Positions 1 through 7,530 of a stretch of DNA of 16,552 bases are shown one piece after another (positions within the stretch are counted from its first letter, which is position 1; the number at the start of each line of letters is the position of its first letter). Source of the stretch: an uncultured Eubacteriales bacterium (GTDB lineage: Bacteria > Bacillota_A > Clostridia > Oscillospirales > Oscillospiraceae); contig CATJRT010000210.1 in NCBI GenBank assembly GCA_949742895.1, positions 1 to 16,552 on the forward strand, written 5' to 3'. The notes under the pieces are model-generated. The model did not search any database. It was not told the DNA's origin and saw only the letters and a list, made by a program, of their open reading frames with translations. The position numbers and the translations under genes were made by a program.

Positions 1-1
1 C

Positions 2-376
2 ATCTCCCTGGTGGTGTCCTCCATCATGATCGGCATCATCACCAACATCTCCGTGCTGGAGCGCACCAAGGAGATCGGCATACTCCGGGCCGTGGGCGCG
101 TCCAAGCGGGACGTGTCCCGAGTGTTCAATGCCGAGACCCTCATTGTGGGGCTGGCAGCGGGCCTGCTGGGCATCCTGGTGAGCGTCGCCGCTACCTTCC
201 CCATCAACGCCGTCATCCACGACCTGACCGAGCTGACCGAGCTCAACGCGGTGCTGCCCGCCGGGGCGGGCACCATCCTGGTGGCCATCAGCGTGGCACT
301 CACCGTATTCGCGGGACTGATCCCCTCCCGCGGCGCGGCCAAAAAGGACCCAGTGGAGGCGCTGCGGAGTGAATAA
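2..376 (+). CDS. ABC transporter permease, FtsX/MacB type (C-terminal part, 5' end outside window)
   Basis: This is the last 124 codons of an integral membrane permease of an ABC exporter; the reading frame is open to the left edge. The visible part begins in a transmembrane helix (IMIGIITNISVL). The cytoplasmic coupling segment ERTKEIGILRAVGASKRDV follows, which is the hallmark of the FtsX/MacB permease family. Two further hydrophobic segments (about LIVGLAAGLLGILVSVAA and GTILVAISVALTVFAGLIP) and the family-typical ending PVEALRSE complete it. The ATPase partner is presumably upstream and is not visible. The gene is separate from the exporter operon at 1197-5209, because a strong terminator (782-819) and a promoter (955-983) lie between them. 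The family call is secure; the substrate cannot be inferred. Confidence 0.93.
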   Translation: MSLVVSSIMIGIITNISVLERTKEIGILRAVGASKRDVSRVFNAETLIVGLAAGLLGILVSVAATFPINAVIHDLTELTELNAVLPAGAGTILVAISVALTVFAGLIPSRGAAKKDPVEALRSE

Positions 377-761
377 GGCCATGGAAGAGGCGCGGCGCAG
401 CCGGATCGTCCGGCACATCCAGGCGCGTTTTGGGACCGAACCGGAGTACCTGTGGGCACAGTATCCCAACTATATAATATTCCGGCATCCCGCCAGCAAA
501 AAGTGGTTCGCCGTCATCATGGACGTACCGGAGAACAAGCTGGGCCTGCCTGGAGCGGCGTCCATCGACATCCTGAACATCAGGTGTGACCCCCGCATGA
601 CCGGCTCACTGCTGGCTGAAACGGGCTTCCTTCCAGCCTATCACATGAGCAAAAGCACATGGATATCCATTCTCCTTAATGGCTCGGCGCCGGATGATAC
701 GATTATCCCCCTGCTGGAATTCAGCTACGACAGTGTAGCCCCTAAGCGCAGAAAACGCTGA
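369..761 (+). CDS. MmcQ/YjbR family protein (DUF419)
   Basis: A 130-residue protein of the MmcQ/YjbR family, small alpha/beta proteins with a CyaY-like fold. They are often labelled DNA-binding, but the molecular role is not settled. Family features visible are an N-terminal helix ending in PEYLW, the strand pair FRHPASKKWFAVIMDV, and the C-terminal stretch PAYHMSKSTWISILL followed by GSAPDDTI, matching the usual YHMNKxHWI...DGSVPDxxI pattern. Two starts are possible. The GTG at 369 overlaps the preceding permease gene by 8 bp and has GGAGG (355-359) nine bases upstream. The ATG at 381 has only GGAG at 366-369. I chose the GTG for its better ribosome binding site, but the ATG would lose only four residues. 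The C-terminus is basic (KRRKR). It is probably co-transcribed with the permease and ends at the terminator just downstream. Confidence 0.88.
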   Translation: MNKAMEEARRSRIVRHIQARFGTEPEYLWAQYPNYIIFRHPASKKWFAVIMDVPENKLGLPGAASIDILNIRCDPRMTGSLLAETGFLPAYHMSKSTWISILLNGSAPDDTIIPLLEFSYDSVAPKRRKR

Positions 762-781
762 GCCACCGCAAACAGCGCGGC

Positions 782-819
782 ATCATCCGGTCCCGGATTC
801 GGGACCGGATGATTTTTTT
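782..819 (+). terminator. Rho-independent terminator after the MmcQ/YjbR gene
   Basis: A perfect 14-bp stem (782-795 pairing with 800-813), a four-base GATT loop and a run of seven T (813-819). It lies 20 bp after the stop codon at 761. This is a textbook intrinsic terminator and separates the upstream permease/YjbR transcript from the exporter operon. Confidence 0.95.
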
Positions 820-903
820 GTCAGAAGCGGAACCTTTTTCTCTCCGCTTCGTCTAATTAAACAGTTATCATTCTATAGCCCGGTTCGGTGGATCAACAGC
901 TTA

Positions 904-924
904 TCCTTAATAAAACTTTAAGGA
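904..924. promoter_or_regulatory. Inverted repeat upstream of the exporter promoter, possible regulator site
   Basis: TCCTTAA (904-910) and TTAAGGA (918-924) form a perfect 7-bp inverted repeat around a 7-base spacer. It ends about 30 bp before the -35 box of the promoter at 955-983, where an activator site could lie. No T-run follows it, so it is unlikely to be a terminator. Binding by any protein is inference. Confidence 0.4.
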
Positions 925-954
925 ATTTCTTGCATATTTGTTACAGGATTGTTG

Positions 955-983
955 TTGTTTTTCCCGCCCGACCTGACTATACT
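955..983 (+). promoter_or_regulatory. Predicted sigma-A promoter of the exporter operon
   Basis: TTGTTT (955-960), a 17-base spacer and TATACT (978-983) match the housekeeping consensus well. Transcription would start near 990, giving a 5' leader of about 205 nt before the membrane fusion protein gene. It is the only good promoter seen between the terminator at 819 and the ATG at 1197. Confidence 0.65.
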
Positions 984-988
984 GAAAC

Positions 989-1130
989 GCAGAAGCGTTG
1001 AGCCATTGTCAGTAGCGCGGATGGAGCGGAGCGAAGGCAAAAAACCAGCCGCCGCGAAGCGGAGGCGAATTTTTCCTGAGCCGCAGCGAAGCCGTGCATC
1101 GCAAACAGGCGAAGCGTGACCGCAAAAAGC
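989..1130 (+). repeat. GC-rich repeat-like leader with recurring GCGAAG motifs
   Basis: GCGAAG occurs at 1031, 1054, 1086 and 1109, so successive copies are 23, 32 and 23 bases apart, with A- or T-runs between them (near 1039, 1070 and 1124). CCGCGAAGCGG at 1052-1062 can form a 4-bp hairpin. The start of the element (989-1020) matches 748-780, across the stop codon of the YjbR gene, at about 24 of 33 aligned positions. That suggests a dispersed intergenic repeat family. Whether it acts in RNA, as a REP-like element or not at all cannot be told from one window. Confidence 0.45.
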
Positions 1131-1196
1131 GCCGGGTCGCCGTGAGCAGCGCGGCCTCTCACCGCAAAGTACATTTGAAACAGGAGGAGCAACACT

Positions 1197-3281
1197 ATGC
1201 CGGACCTTCAGACCAACGGCAAGCCGGAGCAGACGCAGGCCCCCGCCCCGGCTCCCACCCCAAAAAAGCCTGCCCCACGGAAAAATTCCAAGAAGAAGCT
1301 GGTCAAGCGTATCATCGCCATCGTAGTAACTCTGGCGATTCTGACCGGCATCGGCTACGGGATGTGGTATCTGGTATTTCGCCAGGAGGAAGCGCTGGGC
1401 GAGATCTACGCCGAACCCGCCATGCGCAGCTCCATCCAAAGCAGTGTCCAGGGCAGCGGTTACGCCGCCGCCAAGGATAACGCCACCGTCACCGTGCCCT
1501 ATGACGGCGTAATCGACCAGCTTCTGGTCGGCCCCAACGAAACCGTATACGCCGGACAGCCTCTGTTCGTTATGTCCTCTCCTGCGGCTGAAGCGGCGGT
1601 GGAAAAGGCCCGACAAAACCTCAACGACGCTCAGGAGGGCGTTGTCCGCGCCCAGCAAGCCGTGACGGACGCAGAGAAAAACGTCCCCAAGGCGCAAAAG
1701 GGCATCACAGAGGCGGAAAAGCGGGTCACTGAGGCAGAAAAGGCCGTAGTCAAAGCTCAGGAGGAAGTGGTCAAAGCCCAGGAGGAACTGCGTACGAAGG
1801 AGCAGGAGCTGGCCAATCTGCGGCTCCAGACCAACCGGCTCACCATTACCGCCCCCTTCTCCGGCAAGATTATCAGCGTGGAGACTCACCGTGTGGGCGA
1901 CAAACTGGATAGAAACGCACAACTGGCTACCCTGGCCAACGACAAAAAACTGCGGGTCACCCTCTATTTCAGCTACGCCTATGAGGACCAGATCCAGGTG
2001 GGACAATCTGCCCAGGTTTCCATTCCCGCCATGATGTTCACCACCACCGGCAAAGTGGAGCAAATCAACAAGGTCAACTATATCACTCCTGAAGGTGGTA
2101 CATATTTCCAGGTGTCCCTTGTCTTCGACAATCCCGGCACCCTCACTGAAAAAATGACCGCCACCGCCTCTCTCACAGCCAAGGACGGCACTCCCATCTA
2201 CCCCTATGACGGCGGCGTAACCGAGTATTATGAGCAGTATGTTGTCACCACCGGCGACCAATCCGGCCCCTTGGTCTCCACCATCCTGGCCCAGTACCTG
2301 GATGTCACCGCCGGACAAACCCTGGCCGTCCTCGGCCCCGATGAGTTGAACAAGGAAATCAAGGCCGCAGAGCAGGCTGTGACCGACGCCCAGGAGGCCG
2401 TTACTGCCGCCCGAGAGGCTGTTACTGCCGCCCAGGGGGACGTGCAGAACGCCCGGGAGGGCGTCACCGACGCCCACGAGGCCGTAACCGAGGCTCAGCG
2501 ACAGATCGGCGTGGCCCAGGACGGCGTGACCCAGGCTCAGAAGGCAGTCACTGAGGCCGAGGAGGCCCTGGTCAAAGCCCAGGAGGACGTGGGCAACCTC
2601 AACGCCACCGCCCCCATCGACGGCGTCATCATGTCCTGCACCATTGAGCAGGGCAGCGAGGTCAAGGGCAACGACGCGGTCATCACCATCTCCAATACCA
2701 CCTCCATGGTGGTCACCATCCAGGTGGACAACCGGAACATCGGCTTCATCTCCCTTGGCTCCACCATCGAGCTGAGCAGCTGGGACGGCAACTACTACAT
2801 GGGCACCGTCACCAACATCGACTATAATTCCAGCGGCGGCGACAATATGGGCGGCATGGGTGGCATGGGCGGCAGCTCCGGCTTCCCCGTCACCCTTCAG
2901 GTGGACAACTTCGACGGCTCCCTCTACTCCGGCGCGGAGCTGAGCTATTCCTTCGTCACCAGCCAGTCGGACGACTGTATCCTGGTGCAGACCATCGCAG
3001 TGAAATCCGTGCTGGATATGGAGGGGAACAAGCAAACCGTGGTGTTCGTGGAGCGGCCCGAGCGGCCCGAAAACGCCTTGGAGCTGGACTACTCCACCCT
3101 GTCCGGCGTGCCCACCCCCGAGGAAGGCTACTGGCCTGTACTGGTGGAGACCGGATTGTCCGACGCCAAGCAGGTGGAGATCAAGTCCGGCATCGAGGAC
3201 GGCGACATGGTGTTCATCAGCTACACCGATCCCAACCGCGCCAACGGCGGCATGGGCGGCAGCGGCGTCATGATCGGATGA
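1197..3281 (+). CDS. Membrane fusion protein (HlyD/MacA-like adaptor) with two tandem hairpin/lipoyl modules
   Basis: A 694-residue periplasmic-adaptor-type protein, expected to be membrane anchored with its bulk outside the cell, partnering the ATPase and permease encoded next. It has a Pro/Lys-rich cytoplasmic tail (1-38) and one transmembrane helix (about 39-61). Half-lipoyl 1 is at about 96-127, coiled coil 1 at 130-211, and the second half-lipoyl (TAPFSGKI, 218-247) is followed by a barrel (250-330). The pattern then recurs: a lipoyl-like strand set (about 337-380), coiled coil 2 (383-468), half-lipoyl TAPIDGVI (471-500) and another barrel (502-590). Coiled coil 2 is built of 7-residue units such as EAVTAAR. 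Gly/Met-rich segments sit at 547-562 and at the C-terminus. MacA-type adaptors are usually about 370-400 residues, so this is nearly two units in one chain. The start is supported by AGGAGG nine bases upstream. The family is certain; the exported substrate is unknown. Confidence 0.92.
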   Translation: MPDLQTNGKPEQTQAPAPAPTPKKPAPRKNSKKKLVKRIIAIVVTLAILTGIGYGMWYLVFRQEEALGEIYAEPAMRSSIQSSVQGSGYAAAKDNATVTVPYDGVIDQLLVGPNETVYAGQPLFVMSSPAAEAAVEKARQNLNDAQEGVVRAQQAVTDAEKNVPKAQKGITEAEKRVTEAEKAVVKAQEEVVKAQEELRTKEQELANLRLQTNRLTITAPFSGKIISVETHRVGDKLDRNAQLATLANDKKLRVTLYFSYAYEDQIQVGQSAQVSIPAMMFTTTGKVEQINKVNYITPEGGTYFQVSLVFDNPGTLTEKMTATASLTAKDGTPIYPYDGGVTEYYEQYVVTTGDQSGPLVSTILAQYLDVTAGQTLAVLGPDELNKEIKAAEQAVTDAQEAVTAAREAVTAAQGDVQNAREGVTDAHEAVTEAQRQIGVAQDGVTQAQKAVTEAEEALVKAQEDVGNLNATAPIDGVIMSCTIEQGSEVKGNDAVITISNTTSMVVTIQVDNRNIGFISLGSTIELSSWDGNYYMGTVTNIDYNSSGGDNMGGMGGMGGSSGFPVTLQVDNFDGSLYSGAELSYSFVTSQSDDCILVQTIAVKSVLDMEGNKQTVVFVERPERPENALELDYSTLSGVPTPEEGYWPVLVETGLSDAKQVEIKSGIEDGDMVFISYTDPNRANGGMGGSGVMIG

Positions 3282-3290
3282 GGTGGCGCC

Positions 3291-3986
3291 ATGCTCATCG
3301 ACATCAAGGACCTCTATAAGATCTACAACGAGGGCCGGGAGAACGAGGTGCGGGCGCTGGACGGGGTGTCCCTCCAGATCGACCAGGGGGAGTTCGTGGC
3401 CATCGTGGGCGCGTCCGGCTCCGGCAAGTCCACCATGATGAATGTGCTGGGCTGCCTGGATGTGGCCACCTATGGCAGCTATACGCTGAATGGCACCGAC
3501 GTCACCGCCCTCAAGGACCGGGACCTGGCCCGCATCCGCAACCAGGAGATCGGGTTCATCTTCCAGGGCTACAACCTGCTCCAGGACCTGAATGCCCTGG
3601 ACAACGTGATTCTGCCCCTGATCTACCGGGGCACCTCCATCTTCGACCGGGAGGACCTGGCCATGGAGGCTCTGGCCCGGGTGGGCATGGACGACCGCGC
3701 CCACCACAAGCCCTCGGAGATGTCCGGCGGGCAGCAGCAGCGGGTGGCCATCGCCCGTGCCATCGCCACCCATCCCCCCATCATCATGGCCGACGAGCCC
3801 ACCGGCGCGCTGGATTCCAAAACTGGCCGGCACGTGCTGGGTATCCTCCAGCAGCTCTATCGGGAAGGCACTACCATCCTGCTCATCACCCATGACGACG
3901 GCATCGCCGCTACCGCCCCCCGTGTGGTCCGGCTGTCCGACGGCAAGATCGTATCCGACAAGCATCAGGAGGTGGACTGGCAGTGA
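3291..3986 (+). CDS. ABC transporter ATP-binding protein, MacB/LolD type
   Basis: A 231-residue cytoplasmic ATPase that would power the exporter formed with its two neighbours. All ABC motifs are intact: Walker [10 protein letters not shown] (40-48), Q-loop Gln92, signature SGGQQ (145-149) with RVAIARA after it, Walker B IIMADEP (164-170, with Asp168 and catalytic Glu169), D-loop GALD, and H-loop His201. The N-terminal pattern ([10 protein letters not shown]...[11 protein letters not shown]) is that of the MacB/LolD/FtsE-like exporter subfamily. The gene begins 9 bp after the adaptor gene and ends overlapping the permease start by 4 bp (GTGA). This indicates one operon and probable translational coupling. 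Length is normal. In E. coli the ATPase and permease are fused in MacB; here they are separate, as is usual in Firmicutes. Confidence 0.97.
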   Translation: MLIDIKDLYKIYNEGRENEVRALDGVSLQIDQGEFVAIVGASGSGKSTMMNVLGCLDVATYGSYTLNGTDVTALKDRDLARIRNQEIGFIFQGYNLLQDLNALDNVILPLIYRGTSIFDREDLAMEALARVGMDDRAHHKPSEMSGGQQQRVAIARAIATHPPIIMADEPTGALDSKTGRHVLGILQQLYREGTTILLITHDDGIAATAPRVVRLSDGKIVSDKHQEVDWQ

Positions 3987-5209
3987 ACATTGGGCAGGCA
4001 TTCAAAATGGCCTTCAAGTCCATCGTATCCAAAAAGACCCGGTCCTTCCTCACCATGCTGGGCATCATCATCGGCGTGGCCAGCGTGGTCATCATGGTAT
4101 CTGTGGTCCAGGGCCAGAACAAGAAGAACATGGAGTACTGGGAGGCCATGGGCGACAACAAGATCGAGGTCCAGGCCTATATGTGGTACGAGACCTCCGG
4201 CAGCGTGGCCGATCTGCTGTACGAATACTGTCTGGGTATGCCGGACCTGGTGCTGGGCATTACCCCCAACGTCCAGGTGTGGAATTCCATCAAGATCAAG
4301 TATGACGCCAAGACCTTCGATACCCAAAATTACGACGACTACGAAAAGCGCCTCCAGGTGGTGCTGGGCTCCGACCAGTACGGCATCTGCAACAACTACA
4401 CCATCGGCGGCGGCCGGGAACTGTCCTTCCTGGACATTGAAAAGACCAACCAGGTATGCGTGCTGGGCTACGGGGCTAAGAAGCAGCTCTTCGACTTTGT
4501 AGACCCGGTGGGGGAGACCATCTTCATCAACGACACCCCCTTCCTGGTAGTGGGCTGGTACGAGTCTTTCGGGCTGGACGGCTACAGCGGCAGCAGTATG
4601 GACAATATCGTCCTGCTGCCCTACACCTTCAACCGCACCCTGAACAACAACCAGCAGATGGACCAGTACATCGTCAAGGGCAAGGACGCCAAGTCCACCC
4701 AGCTCGCCATAGTCAAGCTGCGCACCTTCCTCCAGGGCTTCATCACCGATGGGGAGAACGGCTGGTCCAACGTATACAGCAGCGACGACTGGACCAGCGA
4801 AATGGAGCAGGCCAACCTGATGCAGTCCCTGGTGCTGGGAGCCATCGCGGGAATCTCCCTGCTGGTGGGCGGCATCGGCATCATGAACATCATGCTGGTC
4901 ACCGTAACGGAACGCACCCGGGAGATCGGCATCCGAAAGGCCATCGGCGCGGAGCGGCGCAGCATCGTCATGCAGTTCCTCATTGAGGCGGCGGTGATCT
5001 GCGGTATCGGAGGCGTGATCGGCATCGCCTTCGGCTTCATGGGCACGCTCATCGCCGGAAAATTCATGCTGCAAACGATACTCTGGCCCAGCACCGCCAT
5101 CACCATCGGGGCCTTTGCCTTCTCTGTGGTACTGGGCATCCTATTCGGGCTTTACCCCGCCATCAAGGCCTCCGGCCTCCAGCCGGTGGAAGCCCTGCGG
5201 GCAGATTAA
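3983..5209 (+). CDS. ABC transporter permease, MacB type
   Basis: A 408-residue permease with the MacB/FtsX four-helix plan. A first transmembrane helix (about 21-43, LTMLGIIIGVASVVIMV) is followed by a large extracellular domain (about 44-275) and three C-terminal helices (about 282-306, 332-357, 371-392). The coupling segment TERTREIGIRKAIGAERR (308-325) and the ending PVEALRAD are family signatures. The GTG start overlaps the ATPase stop codon and is backed by AGGAGG (3967-3972) ten bases upstream. In MacB systems the extracellular domain transmits ATP hydrolysis to the adaptor, a mechanotransmission model in which substrate is not pumped through the membrane helices. The same mechanism here is an inference from homology. 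The substrate is unknown; family members export antibiotics, peptides or lipids. Confidence 0.96.
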   Translation: MNIGQAFKMAFKSIVSKKTRSFLTMLGIIIGVASVVIMVSVVQGQNKKNMEYWEAMGDNKIEVQAYMWYETSGSVADLLYEYCLGMPDLVLGITPNVQVWNSIKIKYDAKTFDTQNYDDYEKRLQVVLGSDQYGICNNYTIGGGRELSFLDIEKTNQVCVLGYGAKKQLFDFVDPVGETIFINDTPFLVVGWYESFGLDGYSGSSMDNIVLLPYTFNRTLNNNQQMDQYIVKGKDAKSTQLAIVKLRTFLQGFITDGENGWSNVYSSDDWTSEMEQANLMQSLVLGAIAGISLLVGGIGIMNIMLVTVTERTREIGIRKAIGAERRSIVMQFLIEAAVICGIGGVIGIAFGFMGTLIAGKFMLQTILWPSTAITIGAFAFSVVLGILFGLYPAIKASGLQPVEALRAD

Positions 5210-5223
5210 AGGGAGGAACAAGA

Positions 5224-7515
5224 ATGGAACACACAAAACGAAACCGGCTGCTGCCCTTCCTCATGGCCGCCGCCATGGTATTCACCCTGCTGGCGCTACC
5301 TGCACGGGCCGGCCAGTTTAGCGACATTACAGACCCGGAGATCTCCATGGCGGCGGATGTGCTGTCCGCCTTGGGTGTGGTGAACGGCACCGGCGGCGGA
5401 CACTTCAGCCCCAACGCCCCCCTCACCCGCGCCCAGTTCTGCAAAATGTCCATTGAGATCATGGGTAACGGCGAGCTGGCCGAGGGCCAGAAATACCGCG
5501 GCATCTTCAAGGACGTTAAGAGCACCCACTGGAGTGTGGGATATGTGAATCTGGCCGCTACTCTGGACCTGGGCGAAGGCGTCTACCTGATGCAGGGCAC
5601 CGGCAACGGTAATTTCGCCCCGGACCGCAACATCTCCTACCAGGAGGCGGTTACCACCCTGCTGCGGGTGCTGGGCTACGGCGCGGAGGCTGAGCGCTAC
5701 TGGCCCAACGGCGCCATCCAGACCGCCGCCAGCCTGGGGCTGGACCGGGGGTTGAACGTAACCAATCCCGCCGGGGCCATCACCCGCGGCCAGGCTGCGC
5801 TGTTGTTCTACCGGATGCTGTCCGTCTCCCCCAAGGGCAGCGAGCAGACCTTCCTCCAGGCCAGGGGCCTGGGCCAGCAGGTGGACAACGTGATCATCCT
5901 GTCCGTTACCAGCGATAACGGCGTGCAGACCCTGGTCACCACCGAGGGCGAGTATCCAGCCGTAATACCTGTGGATCAGTCTCTGGCCGGACAGCGGGGC
6001 AGCATCTTGCTGGATGGCAAGGGCCGTTTCATCGCCATGCTTACCGGCGAAACCAGCACCCTGTCCTTCACCGTGTCCCGCCGCCAGGGCAATGTACTCT
6101 ACGACGCCGACGGCGGCCGCCACTCCATCCAAGACTCCGCCAAGGTTTACACCGACCTGGCCGGGGAATCCTTCTCATACGACAGCTATCAAGAAAAGAT
6201 CCTTAAGGGAGATTCCGTCACCCTTTACCTGGACGCCAAGGGCCAGGTGGTGTGCCTACTCCACCGGGAAGCCGCCGTCCTCAGCAGCTTTGTCATCGTC
6301 CGGGGCTCCGCCAGCGCAGCCATGTTCGCCACCCTCACCGGGTCGGAGCGCAATTACACCATCCTGAAAAATGGCCGGCCCGCCACAATGTCCGACCTGA
6401 GCGATTACGACGTGGTTACATACGACCCCACATCCAGGGTGCTGTACGCCTGCGACGTGCGCCTGCGCTGCGTCTATGAGGGCGCGTCCCCCTCCCCCAC
6501 CTCACCTGCTGGGGAACTTGCCGCCGCAGGCGGCAACAAGTTTGAAGTGCTGGACGACGCTCTGGACAGCTTCTCCGGTCAGAAAATCGGCAATACCCTC
6601 ATTCTCATGCTCACCTACGACGGCAAGGTGGCCGGACTTTACCCCACTCAGGGCGCCAGCAGCAACAACGCTATCGGTACGCTGGACGAAGACAAGTTCC
6701 AGCTTCTTAACTGCCAGCTTACCCTGGACGCCTCCTCCGCCAGCGTCACCGGCTCCCGTGACCGGCTGTTCTCCGCCGCCTCCAGCCAGCGGGGCATACT
6801 GTCCCTCACCGTTGCGTCCACCCAAACCACCGGAACCTTCAACAAAGCCAAGATGACCCTGGCAAACCTCACCGTGGTTCCCCAGCCTGCCCTTTATGTG
6901 CAGACCGTCAATGGCCTGCGCACCATAGACTTGGACAACGTGCCCGACAACGCCGCCGTCAGCCAGTACCACCGCAACAACGCCGGACAGGTGGACGTGA
7001 TCATATTCAGCCCCTTCGCCGGGGACGGCGTGGAGTACGGCCGCATCGACATACGCTATAAAGACGGCGTCCAGCAGCTCTGGTTCACCTCCAACATTGG
7101 GGGCAGCTATGCCACGCGGGAAATCAAAACATCCGGCTCCCTGTCCACCTCCGTCCGGTACGGCTTCCTCTCCTGTGGCAGCAGCCTTGGCGGCGAGCTA
7201 AGCGATTCCCCGAATATCCATGTGCCGGGCTCCCCGGTGGTCACTTCCGTCAATTCCCTCCAGTCTATCTCAGGCGTGCCCTCCTCCGCCTTCTACACCG
7301 CCGACGGCAAGACCTACATCCGCACCAGCCAGGGCGTGTTCGAGGTAGCGGACAATGTGCAGTGCTATAACGATTCGGCCAGCGGCTGGACCGCCAAGGA
7401 TGGACCCGATGTCAAGTGGTTTGACAGCCTGGCCGCCTGCCGGAACTACTCCGATACCGTGACCATCTATCTGGACGAGCTGGGCCAGAAGGTGCGTATC
7501 GTCTCCGTCCAGTAA
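5224..7515 (+). CDS. Secreted S-layer homology (SLH) domain protein with large uncharacterised C-terminal region
   Basis: A 763-residue exported wall-associated protein. Residues 1-29 form a signal peptide: basic start, hydrophobic core LPFLMAAAMVFTLLALP, predicted cleavage after ARA. Three SLH repeats follow at about 31-80 (FSDITDPEIS...FSPNAPLTRAQF), 92-150 (IFKDVKSTHWSVGYVNLAA...FAPDRNISYQEA) and 158-200 (GAITRGQAALLFYRML). SLH triplets bind pyruvylated secondary wall polymer in Gram-positive bacteria. The remaining roughly 560 residues are Ser/Thr/Gly-rich with many predicted beta strands; I recognise no domain in them. The gene lies 14 bp after the permease with a strong ribosome binding site (GGGAGG, 5211-5216), so it is probably the last gene of the exporter operon. 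It could be the exporter's wall-side partner or simply cargo-independent; context is the only evidence. Confidence 0.9.
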   Translation: MEHTKRNRLLPFLMAAAMVFTLLALPARAGQFSDITDPEISMAADVLSALGVVNGTGGGHFSPNAPLTRAQFCKMSIEIMGNGELAEGQKYRGIFKDVKSTHWSVGYVNLAATLDLGEGVYLMQGTGNGNFAPDRNISYQEAVTTLLRVLGYGAEAERYWPNGAIQTAASLGLDRGLNVTNPAGAITRGQAALLFYRMLSVSPKGSEQTFLQARGLGQQVDNVIILSVTSDNGVQTLVTTEGEYPAVIPVDQSLAGQRGSILLDGKGRFIAMLTGETSTLSFTVSRRQGNVLYDADGGRHSIQDSAKVYTDLAGESFSYDSYQEKILKGDSVTLYLDAKGQVVCLLHREAAVLSSFVIVRGSASAAMFATLTGSERNYTILKNGRPATMSDLSDYDVVTYDPTSRVLYACDVRLRCVYEGASPSPTSPAGELAAAGGNKFEVLDDALDSFSGQKIGNTLILMLTYDGKVAGLYPTQGASSNNAIGTLDEDKFQLLNCQLTLDASSASVTGSRDRLFSAASSQRGILSLTVASTQTTGTFNKAKMTLANLTVVPQPALYVQTVNGLRTIDLDNVPDNAAVSQYHRNNAGQVDVIIFSPFAGDGVEYGRIDIRYKDGVQQLWFTSNIGGSYATREIKTSGSLSTSVRYGFLSCGSSLGGELSDSPNIHVPGSPVVTSVNSLQSISGVPSSAFYTADGKTYIRTSQGVFEVADNVQCYNDSASGWTAKDGPDVKWFDSLAACRNYSDTVTIYLDELGQKVRIVSVQ

Positions 7516-7530
7516 CCGAACAGACCCAAT

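Larger units (their letters stand above)
820..1196 (+). other. Gene-free region upstream of the exporter operon: inverted repeats, promoter, long leader
   Basis: I see no convincing gene in these 377 bases. From left to right it holds an 8-bp inverted repeat, GAAGCGGA (824-831) with TCCGCTTC (843-850). An AT-rich stretch follows with a second inverted repeat, TCCTTAA (904-910) with TTAAGGA (918-924). A sigma-A-like promoter lies at 955-983. Next comes a GC-rich transcribed leader of about 200 nt with four GCGAAG motifs and three A- or T-runs. The region ends in AGGAGG (1182-1187), the ribosome binding site of the next gene. Reading frames crossing the leader on either strand look like composition artefacts. 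Confidence 0.7.

Noticed and set aside
977..1195. A 72-codon minus-strand frame across the repeat-like leader
   Set aside because: It covers the promoter and leader of the exporter operon, has no convincing ribosome binding site, and its composition follows the repeated GCGAAG motif.
2389..2600. A CRISPR-like or intergenic tandem repeat
   Set aside because: The units are contiguous 21-bp coding heptads of a coiled coil with no unique spacers.
918..4001. A 1027-codon open frame on the minus strand
   Set aside because: It lies opposite the adaptor and ATPase genes. The product is extremely rich in His, Gly, Val and Asp with no known domain, and it runs across a promoter and leader. GC-rich codon use leaves the antisense frame open by chance.
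3965..5074. A 369-codon open frame on the minus strand
   Set aside because: It is antisense to the permease gene, His/Ala/Gly-rich and without domain or ribosome binding site; another composition artefact.
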